DNA of 17,466 bases from an uncultured bacterium (GTDB taxonomy: Bacteria > Bacillota > Clostridia > Oscillospirales > Acutalibacteraceae), in contig CAKXIK010000052.1 in the NCBI GenBank assembly GCA_934875675.1, positions 1-17,466 of the forward strand, in the 5' to 3' direction. A program made the translations under genes and the position numbers. Position 1 is the first letter of the stretch. Each line of letters starts with the position of its first letter. Positions 8,351 through 14,465 of this stretch are shown piece after piece. Below the pieces are notes generated by a model. That model searched no databases and was not told the DNA's origin. It saw nothing but the letters and a program-made list of their open reading frames with translations.

Positions 8351-8626
8351 AATAGGCACACTCAATTTGACGGCAAGGAAATCGTTGTAACTGGAACCAC
8401 ATTCTCCGTTATGATTGATCATGCACTGGAGATTTGTGTCTTATTCCGGGAAAATGATTCTCAATCCGGCTCTAAGTCTTCCTTGGAATCGACTGGCTCC
8501 AATCAGCCTCAAACCGGTGGAAACAATGCAGCAAAGGAATACGCATTAGCCTTCATTTTCGCTCTGACGGCTGCTTCTGGTGCCGTTCTCTTACTGCGCA
8601 GGAAAAAATGTTTCGAACAACTTTGA
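8351..8626 (+). pseudogene. Remnant of a sortase-anchored surface protein (C-terminal sorting signal)
   Basis: The plus-strand frame is open from just after a TAG at 8348-8350 to the TGA at 8624-8626. It begins with a strand-like segment (QFDGKEIVVTGTTF), as in repeat domains of Gram-positive surface proteins. A Ser/Gly/Asn linker follows, then a complete cell-wall sorting signal: QPQTG at 8504-8518, a hydrophobic helix of about 18 residues, and RRKK. Sortases cleave such an LPXTG-like motif between Thr and Gly to link the protein to peptidoglycan. There is no signal peptide, no ribosome binding site at the first ATG (8411), and all frames upstream are interrupted. I therefore read it as the 3' end of a decayed gene, not a short working gene. 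A real terminator follows at 8703. Confidence 0.65.
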
Positions 8627-8702
8627 ATCTCATATACCCTTGTAATAGCATTTGATGGTTGTTGTGTCTGAAAGAACATCAGACAGACTGTGCACATAAG
8701 TT

Positions 8703-8742
8703 TGAATGACGCCTTCGTGTATGGAGGGCGTTGTTCATTTTT
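8703..8742 (+). terminator. Rho-independent terminator (plus strand)
   Basis: A 14-bp stem (8703-8716 with 8724-8737, including three G-U pairs) closes a 7-base loop and is followed by TTTTT, then ACATTTTT. The T-run is on the plus-strand side, so it ends transcription coming from the surface-protein remnant. Confidence 0.75.
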
Positions 8743-8762
8743 ACATTTTTATCTTAACACAA

Positions 8763-8806
8763 CAAAAAACGAACCTTTTTGAATGTAAACAATCAAAAAG
8801 GTTCGT
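8763..8806 (-). terminator. Rho-independent terminator behind tRNA-Ala (minus strand)
   Basis: A perfect 14-bp stem (8769-8782 with 8793-8806) with a 10-base loop is followed on the minus strand by TTTTTT. It begins 11 bases past the tRNA 3' CCA and ends the tRNA transcript. Confidence 0.9.
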
Positions 8807-8817
8807 ACTGTCAGGTT

Positions 8818-8893
8818 TGGTGGAGCATAGCGGGATCGAACCGCTGACCTCTACACTGCCAGTGTAGCGCTCTCCCAGCTGAGCTAATGCCCC
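8818..8893 (-). tRNA. tRNA-Ala (anticodon GGC)
   Basis: On the minus strand a full cloverleaf can be folded. The acceptor is GGGGCAT/ATGCTCC, with the G3-U70 pair that marks alanine tRNAs. The D arm contains AGCTCAGCTGGGAGAGC. The anticodon stem is CTACA/TGTAG with loop CTGGCAG (anticodon GGC, reading GCC and GCU). The T arm contains GGTTCGATCC. The discriminator is A and the terminal CCA is encoded. The gene has its own promoter and terminator and lies 78 bases after the rqcH stop. Confidence 0.97.
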
Positions 8894-8900
8894 ATATTCC

Positions 8901-8930
8901 GAGCCAAATCAACCAGAATTGATTCAGCTC
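8901..8930 (-). other. Hairpin directly 5' of tRNA-Ala
   Basis: Bases 8919-8930 and 8901-8912 form a 12-bp stem (two G-U pairs) with a 6-base loop, ending 7 bases before the mature tRNA 5' end. The predicted transcription start falls inside the outer bases of the first arm, so the stem in the real transcript may be shorter. It could be a processing element for the tRNA leader. No T-run follows, so it is not a terminator. Confidence 0.45.
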
Positions 8931-8934
8931 CGAT

Positions 8935-8963
8935 ATAATACCATATCATTTTATGTTTTGCAA
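8935..8963 (-). promoter_or_regulatory. Promoter of tRNA-Ala
   Basis: On the minus strand TTGCAA and TATTAT are separated by exactly 17 bases, giving a good sigma-A promoter between the rqcH stop and the tRNA. The predicted start is near 8928, giving a short 5' leader of about 35 bases. Confidence 0.75.
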
Positions 8964-8971
8964 GTGTTTTT

Positions 8972-10726
8972 TTAAACTTTTTTAAGTTTTTTGCAGATTT
9001 CTTCAGTTGGCGTTACATAGATTGTCTGATAATGATCATAGATTACCATCCCGGGTTTTGCTCCCTGTGGTTTATGTACATTGCGCACCGGTGCATAGTC
9101 AACCGGAACCTGGGAAGAATCCGATGCCTTGCTGTGAAACGCTGCAAGCATTGCTGCTTCCCGGAGTGCATCCTGGGAAGGTTGCTGGTTTTGTGTAAAC
9201 AAAATCGTATGCGACCCGGGAATATTCTTTGTGTGAAACCAGATATCATAATTGCCCGCTGTTTTTAATGTGAGCTGATCATTTTGGCGGTTGTTGCGCC
9301 CCACCGCTACTGCGAATCCGTCTGAGGTCTGAAACTGCAGCGGACCAAGTGCTGCCGGCGGTCGCCGTTTATCCCCTGAGCGGCGCAGATATCCTTGTTC
9401 AGTAAGTTCCTGCCGGATTTCCGCCAATTCACGTTCGCTTTCCGCACGACTGAGCGCATCAAAAACCGTATCCAGATATGCAAGCTCTGCCGTCGCCTGT
9501 TCAATTTGCTGGTTGAGCATCCGCTCTGCCGTCTGCGCCCTGCGGTAATCCTTGTAGTATTTCTGTGCATTCTGGGAAGGGGTAAGCGCCGGATCGAGAC
9601 GAATCCGCTGAACCGGGTTTCCTTCCTCATAAAAATTTTCTAAATCAGCAAAGGGCAATCCCTTTTCCAGCTTGTAAAGATTAGCATTCAGCAAATCGGC
9701 GCATACCCGCAATTGTTCACGTTGGGCGCACTGAACAAGCTCTGCCTGTTGTGCATTCACCTTTCGGCTAAGCTTATCGGTTGTGTTGGCAAGCAGCTGC
9801 AGCAGATCGTGCGATTTGGTGTGCATCCGCTCAATCTGATCGCGCCGGGAATAGAATGCATCCATCAATTCAGAAAAACTGCCGAATTGTGAGGTAACTG
9901 CTCCGGTACCGTATTGCGCAACCGGCATAAAGGAAAAATCAAACGGACGACCGTTCAAATCGCTGACCATAACCGGCTTTCCGCCGTCGCAGATCAACTC
10001 TCTTGTGCGATGAAGAAAGAAGCAAAGACGTTCTTTTTGCTCTGTCGTCATTTCAAGCGTGGTTGCATCCTGCCCGCGGCATGCCTGATGGGCAATTTCT
10101 CTGCATACAATCGGCGAAAGCCCCTGCAAAACAGAAAGTAAACCCTTGGCGAGCGGCATGGTCTTCATTGATTCAAACGCGGATAAAACCTTCTCCGGTT
10201 CAATCTCCAAAAGATTCTGTTTATTTTGTGCGGGCGGAAGCTGATAATCCATTCCCGGCAACACCAAGCGCTCCGATGTCATTTCGGCATTGACACGGCG
10301 CAGCGCATCCACAATCTTTCCCTGCTCATCAATCAAAATAATATTACTGTATCGCCCCATAATCTCGACCGCAAGCGTATTGACAACCGACTCTCCCAAT
10401 TCATTGACACACGCAAAATCCAGAAGCAACACGCGTTCCATGCCCGGCTGCCGAATCGCCGTGAGTTTACCGGAAATCAGTCGTTTGCGCAGCAGCATGC
10501 AAAACATAGGCGGCGCAGGTGGATTTTCCGGCAGAGCTTCCGTAAAATGCACTCTGGGGCTATTTGCTCGTGCTGAAAGCATCAGTTTTCCACCGACACC
10601 TTTCCCACGCAAAATCAAAATGATTTCTTCTCTGGAGGGCTGATGAACCTTATCCACCTTCGCTCCGAGCGATTGTTCTTCTATTTCTTTTTTGATCTGA
10701 TGCAGAAATGCACCGTCAAAAGCCAT
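8972..10726 (-). CDS. rqcH: RqcH (NFACT family, Rqc2 homologue), ribosome quality control factor
   Basis: A 584-residue NFACT protein, formerly annotated as fibronectin-binding protein FbpA. RqcH binds stalled 50S subunits carrying peptidyl-tRNA and recruits tRNA-Ala to add C-terminal alanine tails that mark the chain for degradation. Domains seen are NFACT-N (about 1-250; MAFDGAFLHQIKKEI start, EIMGRYSNIILID), a helical coiled-coil middle (about 290-440, Gln/Leu/Glu-rich) and NFACT-R (about 460-560, with YDIWFHTKNIPGSH). At the position of the functionally important Asp97-Arg98 of B. subtilis this protein has Glu97-Arg98. ATG 10724-10726 follows AGGAGG. It is last in a trmK, nif3, rqcH run, and the next gene downstream is a tRNA-Ala. 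Confidence 0.95.
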   Translation of the reverse strand: MAFDGAFLHQIKKEIEEQSLGAKVDKVHQPSREEIILILRGKGVGGKLMLSARANSPRVHFTEALPENPPAPPMFCMLLRKRLISGKLTAIRQPGMERVLLLDFACVNELGESVVNTLAVEIMGRYSNIILIDEQGKIVDALRRVNAEMTSERLVLPGMDYQLPPAQNKQNLLEIEPEKVLSAFESMKTMPLAKGLLSVLQGLSPIVCREIAHQACRGQDATTLEMTTEQKERLCFFLHRTRELICDGGKPVMVSDLNGRPFDFSFMPVAQYGTGAVTSQFGSFSELMDAFYSRRDQIERMHTKSHDLLQLLANTTDKLSRKVNAQQAELVQCAQREQLRVCADLLNANLYKLEKGLPFADLENFYEEGNPVQRIRLDPALTPSQNAQKYYKDYRRAQTAERMLNQQIEQATAELAYLDTVFDALSRAESERELAEIRQELTEQGYLRRSGDKRRPPAALGPLQFQTSDGFAVAVGRNNRQNDQLTLKTAGNYDIWFHTKNIPGSHTILFTQNQQPSQDALREAAMLAAFHSKASDSSQVPVDYAPVRNVHKPQGAKPGMVIYDHYQTIYVTPTEEICKKLKKV

Positions 10727-10756
10727 ATGGATTCCTCCTGAAACATGCGCCGCTGA

Positions 10757-11521
10757 TCACAACCAGCAGATCGGATCTTGACAGCGCAATGATTTTTGCA
10801 ATTTTAATTCGGGCAAGCGACCCTGCAGCAGCTGCTGCAACCGCTCCAAAACAATATTTTCGGTTCCAAAATGGCCTGCACACACAACCGTCAGTCCGCT
10901 TTCACATGCTGCAAGCCATTCATGATGTTTCACTTCTCCCGTCACAAATGCATCTGCACCCGCGTCAATTGCATTCGCGATAAATTCTCCGCCCGCACCG
11001 CTGCATAATGCAACACGGTGCACCCGTGTATTTCCCTCGCAATACTCTACGACGGGACGGCAGAGCTGCTGTTTGACAAATTCCGCAAAGTGCCGTGGTT
11101 CCCGTTCTCTTGCTGTGCCGATCAATGTTTCTGCATGTTCACCGTGGCGCGTTAGTGCTGTCAGATTACAAAGCTGCAGCACATCTGCAAGCGCGGCATT
11201 CACGCCCCATTCGGGTGCCATGTCCAGATTGGTGTGCGCGCAGATTGCTGATATGCCGTGTTTTGCCAGCAAATAAGGTGCGCTGTTGACTAACAGACGC
11301 TTCATCGGATGAAAAATGACAGGATGATGACTGAGAATGAGCTGTGCATCAAGCTCAGCAGCTTCCTGCACCACTGCTGCCGTTATATCAAGCGCAAGCA
11401 GCACCGTGGTGACCGGCTGTTGGGAATCTCCGACCAGCAAGCCTGGATTGTCATACTCCAAAGCAGAATCAAACGGCGCAATTTCATCGAGCAAACGATA
11501 AATTTCTCCCACTGTTACCAT
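10757..11521 (-). CDS. Nif3-like dinuclear metal centre protein (YqfO/GTP cyclohydrolase 1 type 2 homologue)
   Basis: A 254-residue Nif3 family protein. The metal-binding residues are visible: His65-His66 in LSHHPVIFHP, His96 and Asp100 in CAHTNLDMA, and His217/Glu221 in AGHFGTENI. It is the short form and lacks the PII/CutA-like insert found in B. subtilis YqfO. The family builds toroidal hexamers around a dinuclear metal site, and its reaction is not firmly known. The start is uncertain. ATG 11519-11521 gives the usual MVTVGEIYRLLDEIAP N-terminus; a GTG three codons upstream and a TTG ten codons upstream are also in frame. AAAGGA lies 12 bases before the ATG. It is 57 bases after trmK, a pairing conserved in Firmicutes (yqfN-yqfO). 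Confidence 0.92.
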   Translation of the reverse strand: MVTVGEIYRLLDEIAPFDSALEYDNPGLLVGDSQQPVTTVLLALDITAAVVQEAAELDAQLILSHHPVIFHPMKRLLVNSAPYLLAKHGISAICAHTNLDMAPEWGVNAALADVLQLCNLTALTRHGEHAETLIGTAREREPRHFAEFVKQQLCRPVVEYCEGNTRVHRVALCSGAGGEFIANAIDAGADAFVTGEVKHHEWLAACESGLTVVCAGHFGTENIVLERLQQLLQGRLPELKLQKSLRCQDPICWL

Positions 11522-11578
11522 GTACTTCACCGTTCCTTTGCAAGGCTGCAAGCGTTCATTTTCTGTACGTCAAAGAAC

Positions 11579-12286
11579 TCATGCCCTTATCGCTCCGGCA
11601 ATCATTTCATCCATCTGACGAATCAGCTCTACAATTTGCTCTGCCTGCAGCGATTCTCCTTTGGCAAGATGTCCTTTTTTCATATTGGTTAAATGGCGCT
11701 GCTGTTGACGAATATATTCCGCTGCCTCTGCGGATTTTTGAGGCTCGAGCTGACCGGTATAACAATACAATGCCGTCGGCGTGGCCACATTCCCGGTAAA
11801 CTGCGCCTGCATGACCGTGTAGATTCTCCCGCTGTCCCGAACTGCACGCTCCTGCTGCACCTCAAAGCCGTTTTCACACAAATAACGCCGCAATTCTTCG
11901 GCTGCGGTCATCGGCTGCAAAATCAATCTCTTTTTTGCATCCCGAACCCATGGTGCATTTTGCAGAATCTGCGCAATCAGCTCGCCACCCATACCTGTGA
12001 TAGCAATATCCTCTGCGTCAGACGGATTTACTCCTGCCAAACCGTCACACTGCTGCAAAACAAGTTTATTCTGTACCCGATAGCGGTACGCATTATGTGT
12101 GGCACGAAGAATAGGCCCTTCCCGCAAATCCGTTCCCATTGCCTGCGGACAGGTTCCCGATTTCAACAGCCAGATTGGCAAATATGCATGATCTGTGCCA
12201 ACATCAACAAATTTTTTCCCATTACGCACAAACTCCGCTGCTGCCTTCAAGCGCGGATTTAACTGAAAAAGCAAAGTTTCTGCCAT
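11579..12286 (-). CDS. trmK: tRNA (adenine-22-N1)-methyltransferase TrmK
   Basis: A 235-residue class I methyltransferase that makes m1A22 in the D-loop region of some tRNAs using S-adenosylmethionine. Seen here are an N-terminal NPRLKAAAEFV helix, motif I VDVGTDHAYLP (27-37), a GTDLREGP strand with the acidic residue that binds the SAM ribose (51-58), and the catalytic-region motif ITGMGGELI (96-104). A C-terminal coiled coil rich in Gln/Glu/Lys extends over roughly the last 60 residues, as in YqfN. ATG 12284-12286 is preferred, with AAGGGTGG 8 bases before it; a GTG four codons upstream overlaps that ribosome binding site. It leads the trmK, nif3, rqcH run, just downstream of a terminator hairpin. 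Confidence 0.95.
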   Translation of the reverse strand: MAETLLFQLNPRLKAAAEFVRNGKKFVDVGTDHAYLPIWLLKSGTCPQAMGTDLREGPILRATHNAYRYRVQNKLVLQQCDGLAGVNPSDAEDIAITGMGGELIAQILQNAPWVRDAKKRLILQPMTAAEELRRYLCENGFEVQQERAVRDSGRIYTVMQAQFTGNVATPTALYCYTGQLEPQKSAEAAEYIRQQQRHLTNMKKGHLAKGESLQAEQIVELIRQMDEMIAGAIRA

Positions 12287-12311
12287 ATTGATGACCACCC
12301 TTTTATGCTTT

Positions 12312-12345
12312 AAAAAATCCGCCCGAGCAAACCGTCCGGGCGGAT
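12312..12345 (-). terminator. Terminator between the DUF1858 gene and trmK
   Basis: A perfect 9-bp G+C-rich stem (ATCCGCCCG with CGGGCGGAT, 12317-12325 and 12337-12345) has an 11-base loop and TTTTTT directly after it on the minus strand. It ends the DUF1858 transcript. The T-run stops only 25 bases before the trmK ATG. Confidence 0.88.
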
Positions 12346-12387
12346 ACGCATTTTTTGTTTGATACCAAATCTAAAATCTGATCGGTA

Positions 12388-12591
12388 TTACTTTCCTGCG
12401 AGATGCTCATTGATTTTTTTTACAAGCTCATCTGCATCCACACCGTGAACCATGCATGCTTGTTCCAACGTTTCGCCTCTTGCAGAAGGGCATCCAAGGC
12501 AATGCATCCCCATCTCAAAAAAGAACGGAGCTGTTGTGCTGTCCAAATCGAGAATATCTCCAATAATCGTATCTTTCGTAATTGTAGCCAT
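12388..12591 (-). CDS. DUF1858 domain protein (hybrid-cluster-protein-associated redox disulfide type)
   Basis: A 67-residue protein beginning MATITKDTIIGDIL, with the typical DUF1858 pattern. A short helix leads to FFEMGMHCLGCPSARGETLEQAC, containing a C31-x2-C34 pair and C46, and a helical end (ADELVKKINEHLAGK) follows. The CxxC pair suggests a redox disulfide or metal site. Relatives occur alone or fused to hybrid-cluster (prismane) proteins, but none is visible nearby. ATG 12589-12591 has a perfect AGGAGG. It has its own strong promoter (12626-12655) and terminator (12312-12345), so it is a single-gene transcript that may be highly expressed. The precise role is unknown. Confidence 0.9.
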   Translation of the reverse strand: MATITKDTIIGDILDLDSTTAPFFFEMGMHCLGCPSARGETLEQACMVHGVDADELVKKINEHLAGK

Positions 12592-12625
12592 TTTTCAGAA
12601 CCTCCTTGTTTTTTACAGTAATCTT

Positions 12626-12655
12626 ATTATATCACCCACATACAGAGTAATGCAA
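12626..12655 (-). promoter_or_regulatory. Promoter of the DUF1858 gene
   Basis: On the minus strand TTGCAT and TATAAT are 18 bases apart, with TGA before the -10 (extended -10). Transcription would begin about 30 bases before the DUF1858 start codon. Confidence 0.75.
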
Positions 12656-12664
12656 TACCACAAA

Positions 12665-13657
12665 CTAAAATTCGTCCCATTCTGCTGCAAATCCCGGTCG
12701 CTGAAACGGAATCTGACCGACGATTCTTAATTCACCGGTTTCGGAATCCACACAATGCAGCGTAACTGAGCCGGAACGCTCGTTTGCCACAAACAGCATG
12801 GTTTCATCCTTAGAAAACTCCATGTGGCGAGGCCAATGACCTCCGCAGGGATATTGCGCAAGAGGTCGAAGTTTGCGGTCTGCTTCAATCGCAAACAGCG
12901 CAATGGTATCAGCACCGCGATTGGCTGCATAAAGCCGTGTTCCATTCCTGCTAATCAATAAAGCTGAGCCGTAACTTTCCCCTTGAAAACCGTAAGGCAG
13001 TGAGGAAACTGTCTCTTTCCAATGCAGTATACCGTTTTCCGCTTCATAATCAAACACAAGAATCTCATTAGAATATTCCGTAACTGCATAGAGTGTATGT
13101 CCATCCGGATGAAATTTGAGATGCCGCGGTCCACTTCCCGTCGGAACTGCACAAAACGGCATTGCTTTGCCGGGCGTAATGCTGCCGTCCGCTGCAACAT
13201 CCCAAACGTAAACCCGATCCTGATCGATGGCAGCACTGAGCAGGAAACGACCGTCGGGCGAAAGAATGCAGCAGTGCGCACGCGGTGTTCCTGGTTCTCC
13301 CTCTCCCATCACAATGCTGCTGTGGATTCCTGAAAAATGATTGTGTTCCGCCTCAATCGCAACCACATGACCGGTACCATAACAACTGCCATAAATCGTA
13401 TGTGTACCCGGTGCATAATACAAATGGCAAAGGGCAGAACCAGGAATTTCCACCCGGTCAACCACATCCAGTTGCCGATTCAGCGATAGAAACGCGCTTG
13501 AATCTTCGCCTTCAAAAACAGTAAAAACTCCGTCCCGCTGCACCAGCGAATACGTTGCCCGCTCCACCGGTTTTTCCATCAAAAGCTGGGCCGTACCATT
13601 TTCTTCAACCGAATAGCAAGCAATTTGTGTATCTCCCGAAATCAAAAGCTTTTTCAT
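12665..13657 (-). CDS. Lactonase family beta-propeller protein (6-phosphogluconolactonase YkgB/Pgl type)
   Basis: A 330-residue, all-beta protein of the lactonase (Pfam PF10282-like) family. Repeated blade signatures are visible: ILSPDGRFLLSA, GSGPRHLKFHPDGHTLYAV, ISRNGTRLYAAN and GHWPRHMEFSKDETMLFVAN, each a strand followed by an S/H-x-D/N-G turn. These fit a seven-bladed propeller. Family members include a 6-phosphogluconolactonase (pentose phosphate pathway) and muconate-cycloisomerase-like proteins; which reaction applies cannot be read from sequence. There is no signal peptide, so it is probably cytoplasmic. ATG 13655-13657 follows AGGGGG. The DUF1858 promoter begins inside its 3' flank, so the two genes are probably separate units despite the shared strand. 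Confidence 0.88.
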   Translation of the reverse strand: MKKLLISGDTQIACYSVEENGTAQLLMEKPVERATYSLVQRDGVFTVFEGEDSSAFLSLNRQLDVVDRVEIPGSALCHLYYAPGTHTIYGSCYGTGHVVAIEAEHNHFSGIHSSIVMGEGEPGTPRAHCCILSPDGRFLLSAAIDQDRVYVWDVAADGSITPGKAMPFCAVPTGSGPRHLKFHPDGHTLYAVTEYSNEILVFDYEAENGILHWKETVSSLPYGFQGESYGSALLISRNGTRLYAANRGADTIALFAIEADRKLRPLAQYPCGGHWPRHMEFSKDETMLFVANERSGSVTLHCVDSETGELRIVGQIPFQRPGFAAEWDEF

Positions 13658-13744
13658 TCCCCATTCCCCCTAATACTAATTTCATCGTACTAAATAACAC
13701 GATTAACAAGACAGAACGGATTCTTTGATATTGCATTTCATTGC

Positions 13745-14422
13745 TTAATTACTTCCAGTGGAACCAAAACCTCCACGATTCTTGCCTTCCAGCTGTTCTA
13801 CTTCTGTAATCGTCAATGTTTCCATTTTTTTAATAATCCGGAACTGGCAAATACGGTCATTCAAATCGATAACCGTATCGCGCGTTGCATAGACCGGCAT
13901 GCGCCAAATATCATTTTCTCCGCAATAGGATTCGTCCACAACGCCAACAGAATTGACCTGCAGGATCCCCCACTTTTTAAAAGTTGAACTGCGAGGAGCA
14001 ATATGTGCCTCATAGCCAGCAGGCAGCTGCATGGAAACACCGAGAGAAATCAGCCGGAACTCGCCTTGTTTTAGCTCCACACGCTCTGCTGCACGCAGGT
14101 CAATCCAATCTCCCTGTTCAATCTTTTGAATTTTCTCTAATTTCTGCGAATGATACTTCACTTTGATTTCCGGCATACTTTTCTTTTCCTCCTGATTTTT
14201 TTCACACAGCTTTTGCACAATCCGGTCATAACAAAAATGTGGAATTGTACAATCGCTGCAATCTTTAATTCCATTCTTTAATATTGTAAATTTGCCGCCG
14301 CATTGCTCTTCCCGATAAAGCGGACAATAACAAAAAAGGCAGGAAAATTCCTCTTCTTTGCCGTCTACCCGATGACACGGAAAATATTCACAGCTTTTAT
14401 TTTGAAAAAATCGGTAAGACAT
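13745..14422 (-). CDS. dut: Cys-rich small domain fused to dUTP diphosphatase
   Basis: A 225-residue fusion. Residues 1-75 match the cysteine-rich small domain (PF04071-like), with ten cysteines at 11, 16, 28, 31, 33, 41, 55, 58, 64 and 73; it includes CLFCYCPLY and is probably metal-binding. Residues 83-225 are a complete trimeric-type dUTPase, which hydrolyses dUTP to dUMP and keeps uracil out of DNA. Its motifs are DWIDLRAAE (105-113), PRSST (143-147), GVVDESYCGE (160-169), DRICQFRI (189-196) and NRGGFGSTG (215-223). ATG 14420-14422 is the only start for the whole frame (a stop lies directly upstream), with only AAGGGA 14 bases before it. In contrast a perfect AGGAGG sits 11 bases before the in-frame Met83 codon (14174-14176), so free dUTPase may also be made. 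Confidence 0.92.
   Translation of the reverse strand: MSYRFFQNKSCEYFPCHRVDGKEEEFSCLFCYCPLYREEQCGGKFTILKNGIKDCSDCTIPHFCYDRIVQKLCEKNQEEKKSMPEIKVKYHSQKLEKIQKIEQGDWIDLRAAERVELKQGEFRLISLGVSMQLPAGYEAHIAPRSSTFKKWGILQVNSVGVVDESYCGENDIWRMPVYATRDTVIDLNDRICQFRIIKKMETLTITEVEQLEGKNRGGFGSTGSN
14174..14192 (-). promoter_or_regulatory. Internal ribosome binding site and start for the dUTPase part
   Basis: Within the fusion gene the minus strand reads AGGAGG, 11 bases, then ATG. This would start a 143-residue protein exactly at the natural dUTPase N-terminus (MPEIKVKY). Spacing is slightly long but workable. It is the best Shine-Dalgarno match in the gene. Confidence 0.5.
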
Positions 14423-14465
14423 TTAGAATACATCTTTCCCTTCACAAAAGGTTATCGTTCTGCGT

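Noticed and set aside
8166..8402. A 78-codon minus-strand open frame in the intergenic gap
   Set aside because: It overlaps the surface-protein remnant on the opposite strand and shows no family features. It could be a small gene but nothing supports it.
8626..8893. An integration (att) site at the tRNA-Ala 3' end
   Set aside because: No integrase gene and no repeated copy of the tRNA 3' end were seen in the window; only the surface-protein relic suggests past insertion.
11693..12262. A 189-codon open frame on the plus strand
   Set aside because: It lies fully antisense to trmK, whose motifs are clear. The translation is rich in Cys, Arg and His with no domain, and no ribosome binding site is convincing.
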